A DNA stretch of 37,984 bases from Haliscomenobacter sp. (GTDB lineage: Bacteria > Bacteroidota > Bacteroidia > Chitinophagales > Saprospiraceae). The stretch spans positions 1 through 37,984 of the forward strand of contig JADJHZ010000020.1 in assembly GCA_016707205.1 (NCBI GenBank). Reading direction: 5' to 3'. Every line of letters begins with the position of its first letter. The stretch's first letter is position 1. Shown here piece by piece: positions 9,776 through 17,897 of this stretch. The translations under genes were made by a program, and so were the position numbers. The notes under the pieces were generated by a model. It was not told where the DNA came from, searched no databases, and worked only from the letters and a program-made list of their open reading frames with translations.

Positions 9776-11836
9776 ATGTCTTCCAACCGCCGTTTGGCCG
9801 CCATCCTGTTTTCCGATATCGCCGGCTATACCGCTATGCTGCAGCGGGATGAGGAGGAAGGTTTGCGCAAACTCCGCCGGTACCGGCAGGTGCTGGAAGA
9901 AAAAGCCCGCCACTACAACGGCCAGGTGCTGAAAAACTACGGCGACGGTAGCCTGACGCTGTTCAACAGCGCGGTAGACGCCGTGCGCTGCGCGCTCGAA
10001 ATTCAAACCATCCTGCAAAAAGAACCCGTCGTACCGCTGCGCATCGGCATCCACGTGGGCGATGTGGTGCTGGAAGACGGCGACGTGTACGGCGACGGCG
10101 TCAACCTCGCCGCCCGGATTGAAGCCCTGGGCGCTCCCGGCGCCGTGCTCTTCACCGAACGCGTCATCCACGATATCCGCAGCCACCCCGACCTCCACAC
10201 CGTCTCCCTGGGCAAGGTGAACCTGAAAAACGTGCTCGAACCCCTGGAGGTCTTCGCGCTGTCCAACGAGGGATTTCCCGTGCCCGGTCCCGAGCACCTG
10301 CCCAGCAGGGTTGGGGCGCAGCTCCCCCCACCAAGACCTAAACGCAACCCCTTTGTGTTGCCCCTGATTATTCTGGCCGGTCTGGCTATCGCCGTGATCA
10401 CCTGGCAAAGCGTCCGCGAAAACCAAACGATAAAAAGCCGGTCTGAAATCCCTCAGAAGTCCGTTGCCGTGCTTCCTTTCGAAGATCTAAGCCCGGATCA
10501 GGACCAGGCTTTTTTCAGCGAAGGGATTGCGGAGGAAGTATTGAATGCATTGTCCATGATCCCGGGATTGAAGATCGCCGGACGGCATTCTTCCTTTGCC
10601 CTCCGGAGCGAAACGCCCGACTTGCTGCAACTGGGGCAAAAACTCGGCGTCCGGCATGTCCTCGAAGGCAGCGTTCGCCGCGACGGCGACCGCATCCGGA
10701 TTACCGCCCGCCTGCTCCAGACAGTAGACGGATACCAGCTTTGGTCCCAACGGTATGACCGCGATGCCAAAGATATTTTTGCCGTTCAAGACGAAATCGC
10801 CAGGGCCGTGGTCAGCAACCTGCAACTTGCGCTGCAAACCGGCGCCGGCGCCGAATCCCCCCAAACCAAAATCCGGACCGTAAACCCACAAGCATACGAA
10901 CTCTATCTCAGAGGAAGACACCTGCTCTCCCAGCGGGTGGATCAGCCCAAAGAAGCCGCTATATTTTTCCAACAAGCGCTCGACATCGACCCTGGATTTG
11001 CCCAGGCCTATGCCGGATTGGGCGATGCCTATCTTTGGTTGGGATGGGGAGCTTATCTGCCGGGGAATGAGGCGTTCCCCAAGGCAGGCGTGTATGCGCA
11101 GAAAGCCCTTGACGTCGACAGCACCCTCGCCTATGCCCACGTGATCTCGGGATCGGTACAACTTTGGCACGACTGGAACTGGAAAGCCGCAAGGAAATCG
11201 TTCGAACGCGCCTTGCAACTAAATCCATCCGAAGGGGCGGCCCTACTTGATCTTGGCTGGTACCACGCCTTTACCGGGAATTTTCCCGAAGCCGTTCGCC
11301 TGGTGAAGAAAGCCCTCGCCCTGGACCCTCTGAACCTGGACTACAACGTCGACCTTGCCGATATCTACCGCCTTTCCGGCAATTTTAAAGATGCGCTGAA
11401 AACTTCTCAACGCACCCTGGAGCTCTTTCCTGAAAATACCGATACGTATTGGATCCTCGGTATGACCTACTACCATTTGGACGATCTTGCGCAAGCAGAG
11501 ACCGCTTTCAGGAAAGCGGATACCCTTTCCGGCGGGCAGGCCTGGACCCAGGCGCACCTTGCCATGGTTTGGGCCAAATCCGGCAGAAAAAAAGAAGCCC
11601 GCCAACGCCTCCTCGCCCTGGATGCCGACGCCGTTGCGAAGAAAACCATTCCGGCGGAGCTCGCCATGGCCTACCTTGCCTTAGGGGAAACTTCCAAAAC
11701 ACTGGACCTGCTGGAACTTTCCTATCAGGTACACAGCAACTGGCTGGCGTATCTGCAATTCGAACCAGCCTGGACCAGCCTCAGGCAAGAACCCCGGTTT
11801 AAAGCGCTTCTGGCCAAACTCCATTTCCCCGGCTAA
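9776..11836 (+). CDS. Class III adenylate/guanylate cyclase fused to TolB-like and TPR domains
   Basis: The protein has 686 residues. Residues 5-165 form a class III cyclase domain with the metal-binding Asp in FSDIAGYT, the KNYGDGSL loop and the GVNLAARIEAL helix. A single transmembrane segment follows near residue 200 (FVLPLIILAGLAIAVITW). Next is a TolB-like domain starting KSVAVLPFEDLSPDQDQAFF, with GIAEEVLNAL and VRHVLEGSVRR, and then about eight TPR units to the end (AYELYLRGRHLL, FAQAYAGLGDAYLWLGW and others). The cyclase would face the cytosol. The TolB-like and TPR part, after one membrane span, would then be periplasmic or could act as a protein-binding sensor. Such fusions are common in several phyla. 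No cAMP target is encoded nearby. It starts 96 bases from the divergent GH73 gene. Confidence 0.9.
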   Translation: MSSNRRLAAILFSDIAGYTAMLQRDEEEGLRKLRRYRQVLEEKARHYNGQVLKNYGDGSLTLFNSAVDAVRCALEIQTILQKEPVVPLRIGIHVGDVVLEDGDVYGDGVNLAARIEALGAPGAVLFTERVIHDIRSHPDLHTVSLGKVNLKNVLEPLEVFALSNEGFPVPGPEHLPSRVGAQLPPPRPKRNPFVLPLIILAGLAIAVITWQSVRENQTIKSRSEIPQKSVAVLPFEDLSPDQDQAFFSEGIAEEVLNALSMIPGLKIAGRHSSFALRSETPDLLQLGQKLGVRHVLEGSVRRDGDRIRITARLLQTVDGYQLWSQRYDRDAKDIFAVQDEIARAVVSNLQLALQTGAGAESPQTKIRTVNPQAYELYLRGRHLLSQRVDQPKEAAIFFQQALDIDPGFAQAYAGLGDAYLWLGWGAYLPGNEAFPKAGVYAQKALDVDSTLAYAHVISGSVQLWHDWNWKAARKSFERALQLNPSEGAALLDLGWYHAFTGNFPEAVRLVKKALALDPLNLDYNVDLADIYRLSGNFKDALKTSQRTLELFPENTDTYWILGMTYYHLDDLAQAETAFRKADTLSGGQAWTQAHLAMVWAKSGRKKEARQRLLALDADAVAKKTIPAELAMAYLALGETSKTLDLLELSYQVHSNWLAYLQFEPAWTSLRQEPRFKALLAKLHFPG

Positions 11837-11988
11837 TTTCCCTTTTGTCTTGTACCCTACCATATCCTTTTTTATTCCTAAAGAATTTGCCCCAATTAGG
11901 ATAAGCACAAGGAAAACCGACGATATTGGACTTGTTATTCTTCCTGTTTCCTAATTCATTTAATTCCGTTCACCTAATTTTCACCCTT

Positions 11989-12360
11989 ATGAAAAAGCGT
12001 ATCATTTTTCGTGTAGCCACAACGATTGTGTTCACAATTTCTTTAATGACGTTTTCCTGCACCAATGAAAAGGTAGAAGAGCCCAATGGCTGTGACACCA
12101 GCAATGTCAAGTATTCCATGGACATAGCGCCTATTATCCAGTCAAGCTGCTCCAATGGATGCCACAACGGCACTACGCCGTCCGCCGGGTTTCGCCTGGA
12201 TTCCTACGCTGCCATAAAAGTAAAAGTCGATCAAGGCCGTCTGTACGGAGCGGTTGCTCAGCTGGCCGGCTTCAGCGCTATGCCGGTAGGAGGAAGGCTT
12301 TCCGACTGCAACATCTCCAAGATCAAAGCCTGGGTGGATGCGGGCGCTCCCAACAACTAA
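11989..12360 (+). CDS. Small lipoprotein with cytochrome c-like CxxxCH motif
   Basis: The protein has 123 residues from the ATG at 11989. The leader ends in a lipobox (SLMTFSC, Cys24), so a lipid-anchored protein is predicted. The mature part reads KYSMDIAPIIQSSCSNGCHN, which contains CxxxCH, a haem c motif variant with three spacing residues. It continues with SAGFRLDSYAAIK, GFSAMPVGGRLSDCNISK and IKAWVDAGAPNN. This is the layout of the small cytochrome-like domains often found in Bacteroidota and Planctomycetes. The Met in AMPVGG could be the distal haem ligand. It is followed by a hairpin at 12384-12434 and then the DUF5777 gene. Haem attachment is predicted from the motif only. Confidence 0.8.
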   Translation: MKKRIIFRVATTIVFTISLMTFSCTNEKVEEPNGCDTSNVKYSMDIAPIIQSSCSNGCHNGTTPSAGFRLDSYAAIKVKVDQGRLYGAVAQLAGFSAMPVGGRLSDCNISKIKAWVDAGAPNN

Positions 12361-12383
12361 GTTGAATTCCCTAATGATCCCTA

Positions 12384-12434
12384 AACCGGAAGAAGGTTTG
12401 CCGGGTTATTAACTTGAGCGCCTTCTTTCCGGTT
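12384..12434 (+). terminator. Inverted repeat, possible terminator
   Basis: The arm at 12384-12396 (AACCGGAAGAAGG) pairs with 12421-12434 (CCTTCTTTCCGGTT), leaving one bulged base and a 24-base loop. Three T residues follow. It sits between the cytochrome-like and DUF5777 genes and may weaken read-through. Confidence 0.4.
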
Positions 12435-12464
12435 CCTTTTCCCGAACACTCAAAATCCATTGGC

Positions 12465-13355
12465 ATGAAATCCGCACGCCACTTCCTTTTTTCGTTGCTT
12501 TTCCTTTGGAGCGCTATTCCCATCCTTTCCGCTCAGGATGACGATCTGCTCTCTCTTCTGGGCGCCGACGAATCGACCGACCTTGTCCGCAATGCCTTTA
12601 AAAGTCCGCGGGTGATCAACGGGCACAGCATGGAAATGCTGAGGGCCGGGGTCCTGGACTTCCGCATTCTGCACCGGTTTGGGCCGGTTAATCAGGGGTT
12701 CTACGACCTTTTTGGACTCGACCAGGCCTCCATGCGCATCGGGTTCGATTACGCCTTAACGGATGGGGTTACGCTGGGCGTCGGGCGCAGCACGGCCAAA
12801 AAAGAGCTCGACGCCTTCGCCAAGTTCCGCATCCTGGGGCAATCTACCGGGGTCAAACCGTTTCCCGTTTCCCTGATCTGGGTAAGCGGAGTAACCAACA
12901 ATGGGCTGAAGACCCCGTTTTCTGCCGTCGAAGCCAACGCAACCCGGCGTTTGGCGTATTACCACGAGCTGATCATCGGACGCAAATTCAGCGAGGCCTT
13001 TTCCCTGCAAATTTCGCCTACCGTCGTTCATCAAAATTTCGTAGAAAATGAACTCGCGCCCAACGACCTGGTTGCCCTCGGAATTGGAGGCCGGATCAAG
13101 TTGTCGAAACGAATGGCCTTCGTCTGGGATTACGGGCTGGCACTTAACCGGTATCCGGAAGATGCTTCCCTGAACCCGTTGTCGGTAGGATTGGACATCG
13201 AAACAGGCGGGCACGTCTTCCAGCTCCATTTCTCCAACTCCACGGGCATGAACGAGCGGGCCTTCCTCGCCGATCCCAACGGCGATTTTTTCGATGGCGA
13301 TATCCGCTTCGGGTTTAACCTCTCCCGCGTTTTCCAAATCGCAAAAAAGCCTTGA
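12465..13355 (+). CDS. DUF5777 family beta-barrel protein
   Basis: The protein has 296 residues from the ATG at 12465. The signal peptide (FLFSLLFLWSAIPILSAQ) ends near residue 24. It continues with the pattern of DUF5777 proteins: RVINGHSMEML, DFRILHRFGPVNQGFYDLFGL, MRIGFDYALTDGVTLGVGRS and, near the end, HFSNSTGMNERAFL. The alternating polar/apolar strands and the predicted export fit an outer-membrane beta barrel. Related genes are often found beside small c-type cytochromes and OB-fold proteins in this phylum, as here. The function of the family is unknown. The downstream OB-fold gene begins one base after its stop codon, so the two are almost surely cotranscribed. Confidence 0.8.
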   Translation: MKSARHFLFSLLFLWSAIPILSAQDDDLLSLLGADESTDLVRNAFKSPRVINGHSMEMLRAGVLDFRILHRFGPVNQGFYDLFGLDQASMRIGFDYALTDGVTLGVGRSTAKKELDAFAKFRILGQSTGVKPFPVSLIWVSGVTNNGLKTPFSAVEANATRRLAYYHELIIGRKFSEAFSLQISPTVVHQNFVENELAPNDLVALGIGGRIKLSKRMAFVWDYGLALNRYPEDASLNPLSVGLDIETGGHVFQLHFSNSTGMNERAFLADPNGDFFDGDIRFGFNLSRVFQIAKKP

Positions 13356-13356
13356 T

Positions 13357-13788
13357 ATGACTTACAAAACATTGCGCAACCTCTTTCTCATCCTGGTAGT
13401 CGTGGGCGCCCTGGGCGGGTATTACGCCTACCAGCAGTGGAACAAACCACACCGGGACGTAGAACAGGCCGAAGCAGGGAAATCGGTCGATGCCACAGCG
13501 CTTTACGAACAATTTTCATCGGATGAAGCCGCTGCCAACGAGAAGTATCTCGACCAAATCGTGCGGGTTTGCGGTTTGGCCACTTCGGTTTCGGAAGGCG
13601 ACGGCGATGCCCAAATCACCATTCAACTGGCCACCGGAGGAATGGGGGTGATTTTATGCTCCCTCGATCCGGAAAAATATTCCGATATTCCTTCCGGAAT
13701 TAAGGAAGGACAGCAGGTCTGCCTCAAAGGCATCTGCACCGGATACCTGATGGATGTGGTGCTGGATCGTTGCGTCCTTGCGCAATAA
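13357..13788 (+). CDS. OB-fold protein of the tRNA_anti-like family, membrane-anchored
   Basis: The protein has 143 residues. A hydrophobic N-terminus (NLFLILVVVGALGGYYAYQQW, starting at residue 8) anchors it or acts as a signal. The rest carries the tRNA_anti-like OB-fold layout: VDATALYEQFSSDEAAANEKY, then YLDQIVRVCGLATSV, TIQLATGGMGVILCSL and EGQQVCLKGICTGY ending DVVLDRCVLAQ. These envelope OB-fold proteins are common in Bacteroidota and their ligand is unknown. It lies one base after the DUF5777 stop and eight bases before the GH95-like start, so the three genes form one transcription unit. Confidence 0.75.
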   Translation: MTYKTLRNLFLILVVVGALGGYYAYQQWNKPHRDVEQAEAGKSVDATALYEQFSSDEAAANEKYLDQIVRVCGLATSVSEGDGDAQITIQLATGGMGVILCSLDPEKYSDIPSGIKEGQQVCLKGICTGYLMDVVLDRCVLAQ

Positions 13789-13795
13789 CAGAAGC

Positions 13796-16039
13796 ATGAA
13801 AACATGGGCCTTCGCAGGGATATGCGCGTTGGCGCTTCCCCTGGTTTTGGGTGGGCAACCCCGTCCGCAACACCATTTGGTATATAATTCCTTACCCACA
13901 CGCTGGGACGAAGCCCTGCCTTTAGGCAACGGCTGGCTCGGAGCATTGGTTTGGCAAAAAGGCGATAACCTCCGCCTGTCACTCGACCGCGCCGATCTTT
14001 GGGACGACCGCCCCATGCCGGATATCGACCAACTGACCTATGCCTGGGTAGCGAAACAGGTAGCAAACAGATCCTATAGCCAGGTTCAGGAAATCGGCGA
14101 CGCCCCCTATGAACGCTACCCGGCGCCCACCAAATTGCCGGGCGCCGCCCTGGAATTCGCACTCGAAGGACTGGGTACCGTTACGGAGGCCCGGCTGGAT
14201 ATCGGTACCGGGATCGCAACCGTGGCCTTTTCCGGGGGCGCCCGGTTTGCTTCTTTTGTGGATGCCAGCCGCCAAGCAGGGTATTTTCAATGGACCAACT
14301 TGCCGCAAGGCGTAACGCCCGAACTCATCCCCCCAAACTACCACACCGGCGCCGCAGGCAAAACCGGCAACAGTGTGGAAGGACAAGGGTTGGAGCGCCT
14401 GGGGTATGCCCAGGGCGTTGTGGAACGAGCGACGAAATCGATCCGCTACACCCAACCTACGTGGAACGGGACTTCGTATCAAGCGCTCGTGGAATGGACG
14501 GAAGCGGATGGCCGCCTCACCGGCGCCTGGACCATCGCCAATAACCGGAAAGCGGCGGTTCCGGGCTGGAACTGGGACGGCGCGCTGGCGGAGCACAAGG
14601 CTTGGTGGGCACGGTTTTGGTCCCAATCTTCGGTCGCTTTACCCGATGCTTTGCTGGAGCGGCAATACTATCTGGAGCTTTACAAATTGGGAAGTATCGC
14701 CAGGAGCAATACTCCGGCTATTACCCTGCAGGCCATCTGGACGGCCGACAACGGCAACCTGCCCCCATGGAAAGGCGATTTTCACCACGACCTCAACACC
14801 CAGTTGAGCTACTGGCCCGCTTATTCGGGGAACCGGCTTTCTGAAGCCGCCTCATTTACGCACTGGATGTGGGATTGCCGGGAGGAATTCCGGCGCTTCA
14901 CCGAATGGTACTTTCAATCGCCAGGGATCAACGTTCCCGGGGTATCCACGATCAGCGGAAAACCTATGGGAGGCTGGATCCAGTATGCCATGTCGCCCAC
15001 GGCCTCCGCCTGGCTTGCCCAGCATTTTTACTGGCAGTGGAAATACAGCATGGACCGGTCGTTCCTGCGCCGCCGCGCCTATCCCTGGATCCGCGAAACG
15101 GCGGTGTATCTGGAGGCCCTAACCCAGCCCGGGCCGGACGGCAAACGCCGGTTGCCCATCAGCTCCAGTCCGGAATACCACAACAACAGCCTGGAAGCCT
15201 GGTTTACGAACACGACCAACTACGACCTGGCCCTCATGAAATTTGCGTTCCGCGCCGCTGAAGAAACCGCCGCTGCGTTGGAAAAAAAAGAAGAGGCCCT
15301 GCACTGGAAAACGATTGGCGCCCAATTGCCGGATTACGACGCCAACGCCACCGGGCTAACGATCGCCCCGGGGCAGGATTTGGAGGAGTCGCACCGGCAC
15401 CACGCGCACCTGATGGCGATCCATCCACTCGGGCTGCTAAACCCGGGCAAAGAACCCGATCAAACCTTGATCGAAAACTCGATGGCCCACCTGGACAAAA
15501 TGGGTACCCGCCAATGGACCGGATACTCCTTCTCCTGGTCGGCCTGCCTGTACGCCCGGGCAGGCATGGGCGATGCCGCCGCTGCCGACCTGAAAAAATT
15601 TGCTTCAAATTTCGTTTCCAAAAATAGCTTTCACTTAAACGGAGACCAGCAAGGCGGTCAGTATTCCAGCCTTACCTACCGCCCTTTTACCCTGGAAGGC
15701 AACCTGGCGTTCGCCCAGGCCATCCACGAAATGCTGATCCAAAGCCACGAAGGATATGTGGAGGTCTTTCCCGCTATCCCGACGGATTGGAGCCAAGTTT
15801 CCTTTCAGCAGCTTCGGGCCGAAGGCGCTTTTTTGGTGTCCGCAACGAAAGAAAACGGCGTTCCCGCCGAAGTCACCATCCGGGCAGAACAAGACGGCCT
15901 GCTGCGCATCAAACTCCCCTTCCGCACCTGGGTGGAGCGGGGGTTTTCCCGTGAATCCGCCCGGACCGCTCCCGGAAACATCCTGGAAATCCAACTGAAA
16001 AAAGGGCAGGAAATCGGATTTGCGAACGGGTATGAGTAA
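13796..16039 (+). CDS. GH95-like secreted glycoside hydrolase
   Basis: The protein has 747 residues from the ATG at 13796; an earlier in-frame ATG overlaps the preceding gene. The signal peptide (FAGICALALPLVLGG) is followed by WDEALPLGNGWLGALVW, the hallmark N-terminal motif of GH95. The (alpha/alpha)6 core shows DLNTQLSYWPAYSGNRLSEA, SSSPEYHNNS and HRHHAHLMAIHPL, matching the three catalytic-region blocks of family 95 alpha-L-fucosidases. The family usually reads N-x-N in the first block; here it is D-L-N, so the water-activating pair is altered and the substrate may not be fucose. It ends 55 bases before the GHL10 lipoprotein gene. Confidence 0.72.
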   Translation: MKTWAFAGICALALPLVLGGQPRPQHHLVYNSLPTRWDEALPLGNGWLGALVWQKGDNLRLSLDRADLWDDRPMPDIDQLTYAWVAKQVANRSYSQVQEIGDAPYERYPAPTKLPGAALEFALEGLGTVTEARLDIGTGIATVAFSGGARFASFVDASRQAGYFQWTNLPQGVTPELIPPNYHTGAAGKTGNSVEGQGLERLGYAQGVVERATKSIRYTQPTWNGTSYQALVEWTEADGRLTGAWTIANNRKAAVPGWNWDGALAEHKAWWARFWSQSSVALPDALLERQYYLELYKLGSIARSNTPAITLQAIWTADNGNLPPWKGDFHHDLNTQLSYWPAYSGNRLSEAASFTHWMWDCREEFRRFTEWYFQSPGINVPGVSTISGKPMGGWIQYAMSPTASAWLAQHFYWQWKYSMDRSFLRRRAYPWIRETAVYLEALTQPGPDGKRRLPISSSPEYHNNSLEAWFTNTTNYDLALMKFAFRAAEETAAALEKKEEALHWKTIGAQLPDYDANATGLTIAPGQDLEESHRHHAHLMAIHPLGLLNPGKEPDQTLIENSMAHLDKMGTRQWTGYSFSWSACLYARAGMGDAAAADLKKFASNFVSKNSFHLNGDQQGGQYSSLTYRPFTLEGNLAFAQAIHEMLIQSHEGYVEVFPAIPTDWSQVSFQQLRAEGAFLVSATKENGVPAEVTIRAEQDGLLRIKLPFRTWVERGFSRESARTAPGNILEIQLKKGQEIGFANGYE

Positions 16040-16094
16040 GCGTTTTAGCTACTTTTACAGCTATACTTCACCCACTCACCCACCAACTACCGCC

Positions 16095-17255
16095 ATGCAA
16101 CCGATTTTCTGGAAAACCCTCTTCTTCAGCATCGTCCTTCTGCTCAGTTGTCAGAAAGACAACGGGAATCCCGCTCCCGAGCCCGAGCCGGAACCCATGA
16201 GCGAAGATCCGCTCCCCGACGGCCCCACCACCCGGGGCGTGTGGCTGACCAATGTCGACAGCGACGCTTTGACATCGAGAGACAAGATCAAGGCAGAGGT
16301 AGACTTGTGTTATAAATACAAGATCAACACCATTTTCATGGCGGTTTGGAACAAAGGATTTACGCTTTTCCCCAGTGCGGTGATGGAACAAACGTTTGGG
16401 GTAAAAATCGATCCCAGCCTGGGCGCCCGGGACCCGCTGCAGGAATTGATCGAGCTGGCCAAACCGCGGGGGATTAAGGTGTACGCCTGGTTTGAGTATG
16501 GGTTTGCCAGTTCGTACGGCGCCCCCAACGATGGCGGGCCGCTTTTGCAGAAAAAACCGCATTGGGCAGGAAGGGATTCGGCGGGGAAGATTCTAAGTAA
16601 AAACAATTTTCAGTGGATGAACGCCCTCCATTCGGAAGTTCAGGATTTCATGATCAGCCTGGTGAAAGAGGCGGTCGCGAAATACGACATTACGGGGATA
16701 CAGGGCGACGACCGGCTCCCCGCCATGCCTTCCGAAGGCGGGTACGACAGCCTGACTGTTGCCCGGTACAAGGCTCAGTTTGGCGTTAAGCCCCCTTCCG
16801 AATCCAAAGACGCGGCATGGGTCGACTGGCGTGCCCAACAACTTAACGACTTTGGCAAACGGCTCTATCAGGAAGTCAAGGCCGTCAAACCAGGCATCGT
16901 GGTGTCCATGTCTCCCAGCATATTCCCATGGAGCAAGGAGGAGTACCTGCAGGATTGGCCTACCTGGGTCAAAGAAGGGTATACGGACATGGTTTGTCCT
17001 CAGATATACCGGTATGACCTGGGCGCTTACCAGGGCGAACTCAGCAAGATCGTCAACCAGCAGCTGACAGCGACCGAGAAACAAAGGCTGTTTCCGGGCA
17101 TCCTCCTTAAAGTCGGATCGTACACGGCATCCGCCACCTTCCTGGAACAAATGGTGCAGGAAAACCGGAGAAATGGCATTAATGGAGAAGTGTTTTTCTT
17201 TTTTGAAGGGCTGAAAGCGCAGCCGGCATTTTTTGAGAAATACAAAACGCTATAG
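16095..17255 (+). CDS. GHL10 (DUF187/YngK-like) family lipoprotein
   Basis: The protein has 386 residues from the ATG at 16095. It begins with a lipoprotein signal ending IVLLLSC (Cys18) and a Pro/Glu-rich linker. The catalytic-like barrel starts RGVWLTNVDSDAL and includes FMAVWNKGFTLFPS, PRGIKVYAWFEYGF, WMNALHSEVQDF, DITGIQGDDRLP and VVSMSPSIFPWSKEEYLQDW. These follow the glycosyl hydrolase-like 10 family, which is related to GH13-type barrels. The Asp pair in GDDR and the Glu of FEYGF are the likely acids. Family members are thought to act on cell-surface or extracellular glycans, but few have been assayed. A shared transcript with the GH95-like gene is likely. Confidence 0.83.
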   Translation: MQPIFWKTLFFSIVLLLSCQKDNGNPAPEPEPEPMSEDPLPDGPTTRGVWLTNVDSDALTSRDKIKAEVDLCYKYKINTIFMAVWNKGFTLFPSAVMEQTFGVKIDPSLGARDPLQELIELAKPRGIKVYAWFEYGFASSYGAPNDGGPLLQKKPHWAGRDSAGKILSKNNFQWMNALHSEVQDFMISLVKEAVAKYDITGIQGDDRLPAMPSEGGYDSLTVARYKAQFGVKPPSESKDAAWVDWRAQQLNDFGKRLYQEVKAVKPGIVVSMSPSIFPWSKEEYLQDWPTWVKEGYTDMVCPQIYRYDLGAYQGELSKIVNQQLTATEKQRLFPGILLKVGSYTASATFLEQMVQENRRNGINGEVFFFFEGLKAQPAFFEKYKTL

Positions 17256-17331
17256 ACTGGCGCCTTCCCCGCGTGCAAAGGCCCTCCCCGTTTTCTGTTA
17301 TTTCCCGCCGTACAAAAAAAAACCATTCGTC

Positions 17332-17385
17332 TTGTAAACCATTTACTAAAAACTAAGTTACTTTACGGAATTGGAATATTATTCC
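17332..17385 (+). promoter_or_regulatory. Possible promoter and palindrome upstream of the CO dehydrogenase operon
   Basis: The gap between the GHL10 gene and the first gene of the operon is 200 bases. TACTTTAC at 17359-17366 resembles the Bacteroidota -7 box TAnnTTTG, and a TTG lies at 17332-17334, farther than usual. A 13-base palindrome, GGAATATTATTCC, spans 17373-17385, just behind the candidate -7 box where an operator could sit. This is a weak prediction. Confidence 0.3.
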
Positions 17386-17455
17386 CCATTCTGACAAGAC
17401 GACAAAATTCAATTCATTTTTCCTTCTTATTGATAAAACGTCAATTGGAGAACGC

Positions 17456-17890
17456 ATGAGCGCATGCACCCCTTGTTCTAAAAAGCGGTGGCGGCATCTG
17501 CCGTGGCTCCCTGCCGTGGTTGTTGCTATTTTACCCAAATGCCCTTTCTGCATCATGGCGTATGCGGGAGCCATCCCGCTTTGCGGGGGGAAGACGATTT
17601 ATCCGAACGCCGGAAACTTGTCCCTGTACCTAACAATCGGTTTTGCTGTGGTGGTGCTGTTGGGCATTCTGTTGAACCATAAAGGCGTCCGTACCTTCCA
17701 TGCGGGGCTTATCGCCATTACGGGGGTTGTTTGCCTGGTACTGAGCCAGATCTTATGGATCTCCATACCGTTGTACTATCTGGGGGTGGGCCTTCTGTTC
17801 TTCGGAATATGGTACAACGGGAGCTTTGCTTATTTTAAACGAACTTATTTTTCCCTATTGGCCAACTTAAATTTGCGAACCAAAATTTAA
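17456..17890 (+). CDS. Small cysteine-bearing membrane protein heading the cox operon
   Basis: The protein has 144 residues and four predicted membrane spans, about residues 16-43, 57-74, 82-103 and 104-122. Its cysteines are striking: CTPC at the N-terminus (Cys4, Cys7), then KCPFC at the start of the first span (Cys29, Cys32) and Cys43 at its end. The fold resembles MerC-like metal carriers, which use a paired cysteine in a membrane helix, but I cannot assign it firmly to that family. The stop is seven bases before the coxM start, so it belongs to the operon. Form I CO dehydrogenase needs copper, and a cysteine-lined membrane protein would suit copper entry; this is inference from position and cysteines only. 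It could equally act in thiol redox. Confidence 0.75.
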   Translation: MSACTPCSKKRWRHLPWLPAVVVAILPKCPFCIMAYAGAIPLCGGKTIYPNAGNLSLYLTIGFAVVVLLGILLNHKGVRTFHAGLIAITGVVCLVLSQILWISIPLYYLGVGLLFFGIWYNGSFAYFKRTYFSLLANLNLRTKI

Positions 17891-17897
17891 TTCACTG

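Noticed and set aside
9680..10426. N-terminal extension of the glucosaminidase frame
   Set aside because: It is antisense to the cyclase domain; the signal sequence begins at the internal start at 9679.
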